This document shows, in pieces, positions 52,151-61,792 of a DNA stretch of 64,000 nucleotides. The translations under genes and the position numbers were made by a program. The notes beneath the pieces are model-generated. The model was not told the DNA's origin, made no database searches, and worked only from the letters and a program-made list of their open reading frames with translations. The stretch is from NCBI RefSeq assembly GCF_041224425.1, contig NZ_JBGFGL010000085.1, positions 310,001 to 374,000 of the forward strand, given 5' to 3'. Source of the DNA: Psychroserpens sp041224425 (GTDB taxonomy: Bacteria; Bacteroidota; Bacteroidia; Flavobacteriales; Flavobacteriaceae). The first letter of the stretch is position 1. Every line of letters begins with the position of its first letter.

Positions 52151-53935
52151 ATGAATACTGATATCGAAAATCTATTTAAAGATAAAGTCATTGGGCATCC
52201 AGCAGGTCTATTTGTGATCTTCTTTACTGAAATGTGGGAACGCTTTTCCTTTTACGGAATGAAAATACTCTTGGTATTGTTCTTAACAGCACCTTTTCTT
52301 AGTGATAATCCTGGTTGGGAATGGTCTCGTGAAAATGCCTTGGCTCTTATTGGAACATATTCATCGCTACTATACCTAACTCCTATTGTAGGTGGTTGGT
52401 TAGCCGATAAGTTTATGGGTTACAAATGGGCAGTTATCGTAGGTTGTTTTATTATGATGCTAGGGCATGCTGCGATGGTATTTGAAACGACTTGGTCTTT
52501 ATATTTAGGTTTGGCCTTATTGGTTATCGGAACAGGTTTCTTTAAGCCAAATATGACTTCCATGATTTCTGAAATGTATAAAGGAAAGGAGTCTAAAAAG
52601 GATGGTGCCTATACAATTTATTACATGGGTGTTAATGCTGGTGCGTTTTTTGGAATGATGTTATGTGGATATTTAGCTGAAAATATTGGGTGGAGTTACG
52701 GATTTGGATTGGCAGGAATTTTTATGCTTGGTGGATTGATTCAGTTTTGGTTGGCTAAGGATTTATTTGGTCAGATAGGTGAAAAACCTTCAAAAGTACA
52801 TGAAGTTGAGTTGCCTCAAAATATCAATGAGGAAAGTCCAAAAGAGCACATAGTTGATGGTTCTGATGAAAAAGCCAATCCGTTTACAACTTTGGATAAG
52901 GTCTTGATTGCATTATCGTCAATTGGAGGTTTGTTGTATTTGTTTAATGATCCACTATCCAAGATAGGAAATATGAATGTTTTACCTTTTAATTTAGGAG
53001 GTCTTGATGGATCAAATGTTGTAGTGTTAACTGCTTTAGCATTATTCTTAATTTTAATTATATCGCGTATTTCGCGTTATTCAAGAATCATTAGAGATCG
53101 TATTATTGCCGTCTCTATTTTTGGAATATTCACAGTGTTTTTCTTTGCTGCATTCGAGCAGTCTCTGGGATCAATGACCTTGTTTGCTAGAGATTACACA
53201 GATCGACTTTTGGAAGGCTCTTCGGCCACTATTTTCAAGGTTATCGATGCTATTTTAACGGTTGTTCCATTAGCCATTATTACATGGGTATTGTACTTGT
53301 TGTTTAAGAAGACATTTTCAAAGATTCCTTCATCTAATATTGTCTTGGCGTTAACTTTTGTATTCTTATGGTTTGTAGTAGGATATAAGCTGTTTAATGA
53401 ATTTAGTAAAGATGCTACTGAAGTTGGTGCTTCTTGGTTTGGGATATTAAACTCTTTCTTTATCATCACCTTGGCACCGTTATTCTCTAAATGGTGGGAA
53501 AGTAAATACAATCCGAGTGTCGCCATGAAGTATGGTATCGGACTTATTTTACTTGGCTTAGGTTTTGGAATCTTAGTATTTGGAACTATGAACATTCCAC
53601 AAGGAGCCAAAACGGCTTCGGTAAGCATGATATTTCTGATATTAGCCTATTTATTTCATACCATGGGTGAGTTGTGTATTTCTCCTGTTGGATTATCGTA
53701 CTTAAGTAAATTGGTGCCTGGTAGAATGATTGGCTTTATGTTTGGAATCTGGTATTTGGCTATTGCCATTGGTCAAAAAGCTGCAGGAACTATGGGAGGT
53801 ATGATTGACAAGATTACTGAAGAATATTCATTAAGTACATTTTTCCTGATTTTTACTTTGGTTCCAGCTGCAGTAGGTGTAATTTCGATGTTATTGAATC
53901 CAATATTGAAACGTCTGATGCATGGTGTCAAATAA
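52151..53935 (+). CDS. POT/PTR-family oligopeptide transporter (copy 2)
   Basis: 594 residues with the same POT motifs as copy 1 (TEMWERFSFYGMKILLVLF, GTGFFKPNMTSM, YYMGVNAGAFFG) but with an additional ~45-residue polar linker (around residues 215-250, rich in Glu/Lys) and more mid-protein helices. The paralogues are clearly diverged, so substrate ranges may differ. Confidence 0.92.
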   Translation: MNTDIENLFKDKVIGHPAGLFVIFFTEMWERFSFYGMKILLVLFLTAPFLSDNPGWEWSRENALALIGTYSSLLYLTPIVGGWLADKFMGYKWAVIVGCFIMMLGHAAMVFETTWSLYLGLALLVIGTGFFKPNMTSMISEMYKGKESKKDGAYTIYYMGVNAGAFFGMMLCGYLAENIGWSYGFGLAGIFMLGGLIQFWLAKDLFGQIGEKPSKVHEVELPQNINEESPKEHIVDGSDEKANPFTTLDKVLIALSSIGGLLYLFNDPLSKIGNMNVLPFNLGGLDGSNVVVLTALALFLILIISRISRYSRIIRDRIIAVSIFGIFTVFFFAAFEQSLGSMTLFARDYTDRLLEGSSATIFKVIDAILTVVPLAIITWVLYLLFKKTFSKIPSSNIVLALTFVFLWFVVGYKLFNEFSKDATEVGASWFGILNSFFIITLAPLFSKWWESKYNPSVAMKYGIGLILLGLGFGILVFGTMNIPQGAKTASVSMIFLILAYLFHTMGELCISPVGLSYLSKLVPGRMIGFMFGIWYLAIAIGQKAAGTMGGMIDKITEEYSLSTFFLIFTLVPAAVGVISMLLNPILKRLMHGVK

Positions 53936-54020
53936 CGAATAAATCGTTAAAATATCCCAAAAACTAATGCTTTTGGCTCATTTTTTGTAAGTTAGAAACA
54001 GAAATTGCAACAAATCACAA

Positions 54021-54575
54021 ATGAAAAAAATAACTTATTTACTCGTTTTTGCACTATTGCTTTCGGTCAATAGTTTTGCTCAACTACAGGAAATCAATTG
54101 GATGACTTTAGAAGAAGCCATTGAACTACAAAAAAAGAATCCTAAGAAAATTATGATGGACGTCTATACCAAATGGTGTGGGCCTTGTAAAATGCTCGAT
54201 AAGAATACGTTCAAAAATGAAGATGTAGTAGCCTATGTTAACAAAAACTACTATGCGGTTAAGTTTGATGCAGAAGGTGATACGACTGTTAGCTATGATG
54301 GTAAATCCTTCAGCAATCCAAACTATAAACCAGAATTAGCTAATAGAAGAAATGGTGTACATGAATTAACGCGTTATTTAAGAGTAAGTGCGTATCCAAC
54401 AATTGTGTTTTTTGATGAAAATGCCAAGGTCATTTCTCCTATTCGTGGATACCAAAAACCACAACAAATAGAATTGTATCTCAAACTATTTAATGGTGAT
54501 GATTACAAGTCAATGACCACGCAAGAGGATTTTAATGCCTATTACAATGCATTTAAACCTCAGTTTAGACAATAA
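54021..54575 (+). CDS. Exported thioredoxin-family protein
   Basis: 184 residues: a signal peptide (LLVFALLLSVNSFAQ) and a thioredoxin fold with active site WCGPC in YTKWCGPCKMLDKNTF (about 50-65), followed by the cis-Pro loop SAYPTIVFFD. It looks like the periplasmic thiol-disulfide proteins related to the DsbD C-domain. Its terminator lies within the 3' end of the convergent comEC gene. Confidence 0.88.
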   Translation: MKKITYLLVFALLLSVNSFAQLQEINWMTLEEAIELQKKNPKKIMMDVYTKWCGPCKMLDKNTFKNEDVVAYVNKNYYAVKFDAEGDTTVSYDGKSFSNPNYKPELANRRNGVHELTRYLRVSAYPTIVFFDENAKVISPIRGYQKPQQIELYLKLFNGDDYKSMTTQEDFNAYYNAFKPQFRQ

Positions 54576-54581
54576 GAATTA

Positions 54582-56615
54582 CTAATCTTTTAAGATTAAG
54601 GCTCCCTTTTCACCTGTATAATGGAAAGGGAGTTTTTCTTTTAAGCAGGTCTGTCTCCAGCGATCAACATAAGATTTGTAATTACTGCCATCTGCGATAA
54701 TTAATTGTGGACGGAGTGAGTCTATAATGCGTTTGAGGTTGATTTTTGGTGATTGTCTTAAAAGAAGAAACTTGGGTTCAAATGAATTTAAATTATAAAC
54801 ACCTAAACTATCAATTATCAATAAATTTCCTTTTGGTGTTTTGTACACATTTTTGAGACTATTGAAAGATACAGAATCTATAAAATGTTTTAAGTTAAAT
54901 GGCTTATATACTATAGAAATATCATCTATTTCACCTTCATCGTGTGAGAGACTTAAATGACTTTCTTTTTTATGCCCAAGAACGGTATGCCTACTTTTAT
55001 GAAATATGACATACCCTTCAAAGTTATTATGGTGCTTAGTGAATATATAAGCCGATTGAACCAAAATCACGCATATCAGAAAGGCTTTGATCGTTTTTAT
55101 TTGGAATGTATTGAACATGTGATAGGTACTTGCCAAAAGGAGATAAAAACAACAAAGATGAATAAGATTAAATGAAATATCACGAATAATGAATTGTTCT
55201 TGTTGTGATACCCAAGAAACTACAGCATTCATGTATCGAATGAGACTTCCAAAAATAGCTCCAATAATTTCCGGAAGGATGTTTAATAACGATAGGGCAA
55301 TAACTAATAGTCCAAACCCTAAAATCAACCCCAAAAATGGAATAATTGCCAAATTAGATATGAAAAACAGTGCGGGAAATTGATGGAAATAGTATAAGCT
55401 TATAGGTGCTACTCCAACTTGTGCAGCTATGGTAACCGTTAAGATTTGCCAAAAATAATTAACGACTTTAAATTTTGGTGACCAAATTTTTTGTAATAAA
55501 GGTTGCATACTTACTATTGAGAATACAGCAGCATAACTCATTTGAAAACCCACATCAAAAAGAAACATAGGTTTTACCAAAAGGAGAATAAATAAAGAAA
55601 TGAACAAAGTGTTGTATATGTTTGTTGGTCGTTTTAAGTTCATGGCAATAGCAACCAAACTAAACATTGTTACAGCTCGCGTGACAGAAGCTGATAATCC
55701 TGCAATAACAGCGAAACTCCATAAGAGTATTAAGATAGAACAAATTTTAATGGTTTTTCCTTTCCTTAAACGCTCCAAAGGTTTTAGAATTTGATTTAAT
55801 ATGAATAAGATAATGCCAACATGCAGGCCTGACACAGCTAGAATATGAATTGCTCCAGCTTCAGCATACCTATTATAAGTTTTAGCATTCATATCTTGTC
55901 TTTGTCCCAAAAGAAGAGCATTGATGATGCCCAATTCATCGGGATGAAACCCAAAAGCATTTAATCTTTTGTTTATCGTCCTGCGAATTATATCTGCATA
56001 ACCCAATAACGTATACCTTTTGGAAGGGATTTGTTTAATTAATTTGATCTCAGAATAAAGTTGATGATAGATATATTGTTTTTTCAAATAGGCTTTATAA
56101 TTAAACTGATTTGGATTTAATGGATTATTGATAATCGAAAGTTTACTTTGTAGTAAAAGGATATCATCAACATAAAATGGAGTTTTTAAGTCTTCTTTTT
56201 TTACTTGAAGTAAGATTTTTCCGCTGCAGGTTTTATGGTTAATGGAAATCAGTTCAGCTATATATTTTTCATTGTAAATTGAAGGTTTTAGGCGTTCTCT
56301 AATCTTAAGATGAAATAGTTTGGGTTCAGTATTGATCGTAATGTGCTTGGAATAATGATTTGAAAATTGTTTTTGATCATGCAAGTTGTAGGTTAAGGCA
56401 CCAACGCATATGCTGGTTGCTAATACAGAAATACCAAATCCAAGACTGCGTTTAAATTGCCGATTGGCAATAATGTTCAAAACTATAGATGCCGTAAAAC
56501 AACCTATGGTGGCAATGGTTAACTCTTTTCGAGTAAAGGAAATATAATGCGAAGCGCTTATGCCTATTATGATACATAGGGTAAGCTTGATAATTGAAAA
56601 ATTTAAGGTTCTCAC
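54582..56615 (-). CDS. ComEC/Rec2-family competence channel protein without a metal-binding lactamase domain
   Basis: 677 residues from a GTG start at 56615. An N-terminal DUF4131-like OB region (about 100-200) is followed by the ComEC membrane channel domain with LAVSGLHVGIILFI and about ten helices. The C-terminal ~150 residues align in position with the metallo-beta-lactamase domain of full ComEC but show no HxHxDH motif. It takes up single-stranded DNA across the inner membrane in natural transformation. It is followed on the other strand by the thioredoxin gene. Confidence 0.87.
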   Translation of the reverse strand: MRTLNFSIIKLTLCIIIGISASHYISFTRKELTIATIGCFTASIVLNIIANRQFKRSLGFGISVLATSICVGALTYNLHDQKQFSNHYSKHITINTEPKLFHLKIRERLKPSIYNEKYIAELISINHKTCSGKILLQVKKEDLKTPFYVDDILLLQSKLSIINNPLNPNQFNYKAYLKKQYIYHQLYSEIKLIKQIPSKRYTLLGYADIIRRTINKRLNAFGFHPDELGIINALLLGQRQDMNAKTYNRYAEAGAIHILAVSGLHVGIILFILNQILKPLERLRKGKTIKICSILILLWSFAVIAGLSASVTRAVTMFSLVAIAMNLKRPTNIYNTLFISLFILLLVKPMFLFDVGFQMSYAAVFSIVSMQPLLQKIWSPKFKVVNYFWQILTVTIAAQVGVAPISLYYFHQFPALFFISNLAIIPFLGLILGFGLLVIALSLLNILPEIIGAIFGSLIRYMNAVVSWVSQQEQFIIRDISFNLIHLCCFYLLLASTYHMFNTFQIKTIKAFLICVILVQSAYIFTKHHNNFEGYVIFHKSRHTVLGHKKESHLSLSHDEGEIDDISIVYKPFNLKHFIDSVSFNSLKNVYKTPKGNLLIIDSLGVYNLNSFEPKFLLLRQSPKINLKRIIDSLRPQLIIADGSNYKSYVDRWRQTCLKEKLPFHYTGEKGALILKD
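54602..54642 (+). terminator. Terminator for the thioredoxin gene, antisense inside comEC
   Basis: CTCCCTTT (54602-54609) and AAAGGGAG (54625-54632), stem extendable by two pairs, followed by TTTTTCTTTT. It lies wholly within the last codons of the convergent comEC gene. Confidence 0.7.
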
Positions 56616-56654
56616 ACCTTAAATATAGTAAATATTCTATATGTAGAAAATAAT

Positions 56655-57176
56655 CTAGATTACACGTCGTGCTTGTACATAGGCCAAGTACCAATAGCGC
56701 TCTGATAGATTGGAGGTGATAACACCACGACTTGTTGTAGAGTGGATGAATTCTACAAAACCAGGTCTGGCTTTTGTTACGATCCCAACATGGTTGACAT
56801 TACGACTGTTTTTACGGGTTGCAAAAAACAAAAGATCGCCTTCTTTTACCTGTTTTACATCAATCCACTTTCCAGTACTTTTTAAATCAGCTGTAGTTCT
56901 GGGAAGGCTTATATTCTCTTTTTGAAAAGCAGTAACTACTAATCCTGAGCAGTCCATACCTCGTTTTGTAGTACCACCATATTTATATTTGGTGCCTTCA
57001 AAAGTTTGGGCATATTTAATAATATTCTGAATGGTTTTCGAAGTAACCGGATGATGAGACTCAGTTTTTGATTTACTTACTTTAGAAGTTCTTTCTTTTT
57101 TCGTTTTGATGCCTTTGGAAGAATTACAACTACCGAGGCTTATAGATAATATTAGAAGTAGGACTATTTTTTTCAT
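56655..57176 (-). CDS. NlpC/P60 (C40) cell-wall peptidase lipoprotein
   Basis: 173 residues: a lipoprotein signal (LSISLGSC, Cys17), a basic Ser/Lys linker and a C-terminal NlpC/P60 domain with Cys76 (MDCSGLV), His129 (VNHVGIV) and His145 (FIHST). It should cleave peptidoglycan stem peptides (gamma-D-Glu-diaminopimelate bonds) in the periplasm. It lies between lpxB and comEC on the same strand. Confidence 0.9.
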   Translation of the reverse strand: MKKIVLLLILSISLGSCNSSKGIKTKKERTSKVSKSKTESHHPVTSKTIQNIIKYAQTFEGTKYKYGGTTKRGMDCSGLVVTAFQKENISLPRTTADLKSTGKWIDVKQVKEGDLLFFATRKNSRNVNHVGIVTKARPGFVEFIHSTTSRGVITSNLSERYWYLAYVQARRVI

Positions 57177-57249
57177 TTCATCAAATATCTGCTAAAATAT
57201 AAAAATGAAAACTTTTATAATTGGAAGTGTCATTGGGTTTTCAACAAGA

Positions 57250-58359
57250 TTATTTACAACTTTCAAATATTAGCTTTGCAGCCTTGTCACTTGCACCTTT
57301 ACCTCCAAGTTTTTTCTCCAGGTCATAATAATCAATGAATAATTGGATGCGCTTGTCATCACTTAAAATAAGCTGTAATTCTTTTTTGAGGCGTTTGTAA
57401 TTGAGTTCGCTTTGAATCAATTCTGTTACCACTTCACGATCCATGATAAGGTTTACCAATGAAATATATTTAAGGGTTATGATACGTTTCGCTATTTGGT
57501 AAGAAATGGCATTGGCTTTATAGCAGACGACTTGTGGTACTTTGAATAAGGCAGTTTCAAGTGTTGCTGTGCCAGATGTCACTAATGCTGCATGAGAAAC
57601 ACTTAAGAGGTCATAGGTCTTGTTGCTTACAAAAGCAACGTTTTCATTCTTCATGAACGACTTGTAAAAACTAAAATCTTGATTTGGAGCACCAGCAATC
57701 ACAAATTGATACTCTTTAAAATCATTTACAACACTCAACATGACACCAAGCATTTTTGAGATTTCCTGTTTTCTACTTCCTGGTAAAAGTGCAATAATAG
57801 GTTTTTGTCCAAGCTCGTGAGCTTTTCTAAACTGATGTTCATCTACTTGAGTTCTGTCTGATATGGCATCAATTAAAGGGTGACCAACAAAGTGGACATC
57901 GTAATTCAAGTCTTTGTAGAATGATTTTTCAAAAGGTAAGATGACATACATGGCATCAATATCACGTTTGATTTTTTTAACACGATTTGCTCTAGAAGCC
58001 CATACTTGAGGAGAGATGTAGTAATGTGTTTTAAACTTTTTCTCTTTAGCCCATTTGGCTATTCGCAGATTAAATCCGGAATTGTCAATAAAAATGATAA
58101 CATCAGGTTGGTATTCTTCTATGTCTTTTTTGCAAAAGGAAATAAGTCCGAGAATTTTTTTTAGGTTAAAAATCACTTCGGCAAAACCCATAAATGAACG
58201 GTCTTTGTAATGGGTGACCAAAGTACCACCTACAGCTTGCATCAAGTCACCTCCCCAAAATCTGAATTCAGCATTTACATCTTGTTTCAGTAATGCTTTC
58301 ATCAAATTGGAACCATGTAGATCGCCAGAGGCCTCGCCAGCTATAATGTAATACTTCAT
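57250..58359 (-). CDS. lpxB: Lipid-A-disaccharide synthase
   Basis: GT19 enzyme that joins UDP-2,3-diacylglucosamine and lipid X to make the lipid A disaccharide. 369 residues with the family opening IIAGEASGDLHGSNLM (4-19), FWGGDLMQAVGG, MGFAEVI, DNSGFNLRIAKWAK, YYISPQVWASRANRVKKI and LLPGSRKQEI. It starts directly after the small membrane protein gene (no gap), downstream of surE. Confidence 0.95.
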   Translation of the reverse strand: MKYYIIAGEASGDLHGSNLMKALLKQDVNAEFRFWGGDLMQAVGGTLVTHYKDRSFMGFAEVIFNLKKILGLISFCKKDIEEYQPDVIIFIDNSGFNLRIAKWAKEKKFKTHYYISPQVWASRANRVKKIKRDIDAMYVILPFEKSFYKDLNYDVHFVGHPLIDAISDRTQVDEHQFRKAHELGQKPIIALLPGSRKQEISKMLGVMLSVVNDFKEYQFVIAGAPNQDFSFYKSFMKNENVAFVSNKTYDLLSVSHAALVTSGTATLETALFKVPQVVCYKANAISYQIAKRIITLKYISLVNLIMDREVVTELIQSELNYKRLKKELQLILSDDKRIQLFIDYYDLEKKLGGKGASDKAAKLIFESCK

Positions 58360-58647
58360 TTATGTAAATCTAATGATTAATGTAATGATAGCTACAATAA
58401 TGGTTGCTATCAATACACCTTTTGCACGTTGCTCTTTATTGGTGTTAATGAAAAAGAAAAATGCTGCTAAGTTCAATAATGCACCAATGCTTACCAGTTT
58501 GGTAAAAACCCCTTGAGCCAAAGCGATATTTAAGGAGTCTCCAATGGAGCTTCCAGTGCCAAAAATCAGTAATGAAAGCAGTAACCCAATGATGCTGGCA
58601 ACAAACCCAATAATAAGTCCGATATATAAGTCTTTGTTAGTCTTCAA
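58360..58647 (-). CDS. Small membrane protein between surE and lpxB
   Basis: 95 residues with three hydrophobic helices (GLIIGFVASIIGLLLSLLIF, SIGALLNLAAFFFFI, GVLIATIIVAIITLII). The only possible start is TTG at 58647, overlapping the surE stop by 11 bases. It is intact and flanked tightly by conserved genes, so it is likely real. Function unknown. Confidence 0.75.
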   Translation of the reverse strand: MKTNKDLYIGLIIGFVASIIGLLLSLLIFGTGSSIGDSLNIALAQGVFTKLVSIGALLNLAAFFFFINTNKEQRAKGVLIATIIVAIITLIIRFT

Positions 58648-59413
58648 AATCCCAAGTATTTAAATATTGAATGCTGTGATGCGCTGTTAAATCGAATTGA
58701 ATTGGTACTACAGAAACATAGCCATTTTCAAGAGCCCATTCATCGGTATCCTCACCATGATCTAAATTGACAAATTTTCCGGTGAGCCAATAATATTCCC
58801 TTCCTTGTGGATTGGTACGTTTATCGAACTCTTCAACCCAATTTGCTTTGGCTTGTCTACAGATTTTAATGCCTTTAATATCTTTTTTATCAAGCTTTGG
58901 AAAATTAACATTGAGAACAGTACCGCTGTCAAGGCCTTGCTTAAGTACATTTTCAGTAACGCTCTTGATATAGGTTTTACAAGATTCAAAATTGGCGCTC
59001 CAATTATAATCACATAGAGAAAAACCAATAGCTGGAATACCTTCAACTCCAGCTTCAATGGCAGCGCTCATGGTACCAGAATAAATAACATTGATTGAAG
59101 AATTAGAGCCGTGATTTATACCAGAGACACAAATATCTGGTTCTCGCCCTAAAATTTGCCTAACAGCCAATTTCACACAGTCAGCTGGTGTTCCAGAGCA
59201 ACTGTATTCCTCTTGTGGGCCATTATCAATCACGACTTTTTCAACATGTAAAGTTGAATTAACGGTTATGGCATGACCCATACCACTTTGAGGACTATCA
59301 GGTGCTACTACTACCACATCACCAATCGTATTCATAACCTCAATTAAGGTCCTAATACCAGGTGCTGTGATACCATCATCGTTTGTAACTAAAATCAGTG
59401 GCTTTTTTGACAT
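58637..59413 (-). CDS. surE: 5'/3'-nucleotidase SurE
   Basis: 258-residue survival protein: metal site TNDDGI (10-15) with Asp12/Asp13, PDSPQSGMGHAIT, and SGINHGSNSSINVIYSGTM with the Ser/Asn ligands. Dephosphorylates nucleoside monophosphates and polyphosphates. First gene of the surE-small protein-lpxB operon. Confidence 0.95.
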   Translation of the reverse strand: MSKKPLILVTNDDGITAPGIRTLIEVMNTIGDVVVVAPDSPQSGMGHAITVNSTLHVEKVVIDNGPQEEYSCSGTPADCVKLAVRQILGREPDICVSGINHGSNSSINVIYSGTMSAAIEAGVEGIPAIGFSLCDYNWSANFESCKTYIKSVTENVLKQGLDSGTVLNVNFPKLDKKDIKGIKICRQAKANWVEEFDKRTNPQGREYYWLTGKFVNLDHGEDTDEWALENGYVSVVPIQFDLTAHHSIQYLNTWDFED

Positions 59414-59435
59414 TCATTCCAATTTTTGACTCATA

Positions 59436-59443
59436 CAAAAGTA
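59436..59443 (-). promoter_or_regulatory. -7 box for the surE operon
   Basis: Minus-strand TACTTTTG, an exact TAnnTTTG match 22 bases before the surE ATG. No clear -33 TTG. Confidence 0.45.
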
Positions 59444-59610
59444 CTGAAACATGCTTGAAATTCCTATAAATAGAGGTTTAACAAAAAATTAGTAGCGCTC
59501 AATTTTAATGGCATGGTTTTTTCTGTTACTTTAGTAGAAATAAAAAACTATGTAATGGCTTTTATTAGCTAACACTAATGAAAAGTCAATGTTTACATAA
59601 ACCCATTACT

Positions 59611-61791
59611 ATGAAGAATATTATGCAAAGGAATTATAAACTATTGCTTTTGGTCCTGCTTTTGGCTTTTGCTTCTTGCAGTTTTACCTCAAAAAAGTTC
59701 GATGACCCAAGTAAGGATAAATTATTAATACAATTAGTGTCTTACATGCTTGAAGAAGGACACTTTAATCCGCAAGAGTTAAATGATGATTTTTCAAAAG
59801 AGGTTTTTGATGATTATCTAGAGCAATTAGATCCATTCAAACGTTATTTTTATGCTTCCGACATTAAAGAATTTGAAAAGTATAAAAATGATTTAGATGA
59901 TCAAATTAAAGACTATGATGTGTCATTTTTTGATTTGACCTATAACCGATTGGTTCAAAGAATTGAAGAATCTAAAGTAATCTACAAAGAGGTGTTGTCA
60001 CAACCTTTTGATTTTACAATAGATGAAGAATACTCCACACAGTATGATCAATTAGAGTATGTTAAAAATAAGAAAGAGCTTAAGGAACGCTGGAGAAAAC
60101 AATTGAAATTTTCTACCATTGCCAATTACGATGACTTGATTAATGAACAAGAACGCGATTTGGAATTAGCAGCATCTAAAGATGGAGATATCCAAAGCAA
60201 TAATGAAGTTCCTGTTAAGAAATCGCTTGTCGAACTTGAGAAAGAGGCTCGTGAATCTACACTTAAATCCTTGAATGAGCTTTATGAGTATATTGATGAT
60301 AGACAAAGACAAGATATGTTGTCTGTTTATGTCAACGCCATTGTTGGTGAGTACGATCCACATACGTCTTATTTTGCACCTGAGGATAAAGAAAGATTTG
60401 ATACAGATATTTCTGGAAATTTTGAAGGCATTGGAGCGCGACTCCAAAAGAAAATGGATGTGATTACCATTATGGAAATCATTACTGGCGGACCAGCATG
60501 GCGACAAAATAAATTAGAAGTTGGCGATAAGATTTTAAAGGTGAAACAAGAAGACGAAGAAGAAGCGCTTAATGTTGTTGGAATGCGTACCAGTGATGCT
60601 GTTAAATTCATTAAAGGGCCTAAAGGCACTAACGTAACATTGACTGTCAAAAAGGTAGATGGTACGATTGAAGATATTACCATCACCAGAGATGTTGTTG
60701 AAATGGGAGAAACGTATGCTAAATCATCTACTGTCATTAAAGATGGAAAAAAATTCGGTATTATTGATCTGCCTAGATTTTATGTCGATTTTGACGATGT
60801 AAACAATAGAAACGCTGCTTCAGATGTCAAAAAGGAAATAGAACGTTTGAAGGCCGACGGAATGGAAGGGTTGGTTATCGATCTTAGAAATAATGGAGGA
60901 GGTTCTTTGCAAACCGTTATTGATATAGCTGGCTTTTTTATCAAGGAAGGTCCTGTAGTTCAAGTAAAGACATCGAGAGAGCCTAAAGAAGTTCTGAAAG
61001 ATAGAGATCGTTCTATTGTTTGGGATGGTCCTCTTGTAATTTTGGTGAATGAATTTTCAGCTTCAGCTTCAGAGATTTTAGCTGCAGCTATGCAAGATTA
61101 CAAAAGAGGAATCATTATAGGAAGTAAGCAAACTTTTGGAAAAGGAACGGTTCAAACGGTATTCGATTTGAATAGAATGGTTCGAAACAATACCAATGGT
61201 GATATGGGAGCACTCAAATTTACCATTCAAAAGTTTTATAGAATTAATGGTGGTTCGAATCAATTGGAAGGGGTTAAAAGTGATGTGGTCATTCCTAACC
61301 GTTATAGCTACATTGATATAGGCGAAAAAAATGAAGATAATCCGTTGCCATGGAGTAAGATTGAATCGGCAGATTATCAAGAATGGGATAGCTACTTTGA
61401 CTATGAAACCACAATTGCAAAAAGCAAGGCTCGTATGGCTAACAACGAACAGTTAAAACTAATTGATGCTAATGCGCAATGGCTTAAAAAAATGAGAGAT
61501 AGAGAAATGTTCTCATTAAATTATGAAGCCTACAAAGCGCAGTTGGATGCCAATGAAAATGAAGCGAAACGTTTTGACCAACTAGATGATTACTCTACTA
61601 GTTTAACGTTCCAGTCATTACCTTATGAGTTGGGTCTTATGGAAGAGGATTCAGTATTGAAAGAAAAAAGAGAACGTTGGCATAGTAGCCTCAGTAAAGA
61701 TGTATATATCGAAGAAGCATTGAATGTGCTTAACGATTTAAAGATGACCTACGGAATAAAGAATAAAGTAGCTACTTCTGTAAAAAATTAA
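59611..61791 (+). CDS. prc: C-terminal processing (tail-specific) peptidase, S41 family
   Basis: 726 residues from the ATG at 59611; ATGs at 59578 and 59620 are also in frame. All lead to a lipoprotein signal (LLLLVLLLAFASC). Order: a long N-terminal helical region, PDZ (about 235-330, GIGARLQKKMDVI through PKGTNVTL), and the S41 protease core with the Ser in NEFSASASEILAAAM and the Lys in GSKQTFGKGTVQ. Degrades or trims periplasmic proteins from the C-terminus. The length matches Prc/Tsp rather than the shorter CtpA type. Confidence 0.9.
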   Translation: MKNIMQRNYKLLLLVLLLAFASCSFTSKKFDDPSKDKLLIQLVSYMLEEGHFNPQELNDDFSKEVFDDYLEQLDPFKRYFYASDIKEFEKYKNDLDDQIKDYDVSFFDLTYNRLVQRIEESKVIYKEVLSQPFDFTIDEEYSTQYDQLEYVKNKKELKERWRKQLKFSTIANYDDLINEQERDLELAASKDGDIQSNNEVPVKKSLVELEKEARESTLKSLNELYEYIDDRQRQDMLSVYVNAIVGEYDPHTSYFAPEDKERFDTDISGNFEGIGARLQKKMDVITIMEIITGGPAWRQNKLEVGDKILKVKQEDEEEALNVVGMRTSDAVKFIKGPKGTNVTLTVKKVDGTIEDITITRDVVEMGETYAKSSTVIKDGKKFGIIDLPRFYVDFDDVNNRNAASDVKKEIERLKADGMEGLVIDLRNNGGGSLQTVIDIAGFFIKEGPVVQVKTSREPKEVLKDRDRSIVWDGPLVILVNEFSASASEILAAAMQDYKRGIIIGSKQTFGKGTVQTVFDLNRMVRNNTNGDMGALKFTIQKFYRINGGSNQLEGVKSDVVIPNRYSYIDIGEKNEDNPLPWSKIESADYQEWDSYFDYETTIAKSKARMANNEQLKLIDANAQWLKKMRDREMFSLNYEAYKAQLDANENEAKRFDQLDDYSTSLTFQSLPYELGLMEEDSVLKEKRERWHSSLSKDVYIEEALNVLNDLKMTYGIKNKVATSVKN

Positions 61792-61792
61792 T

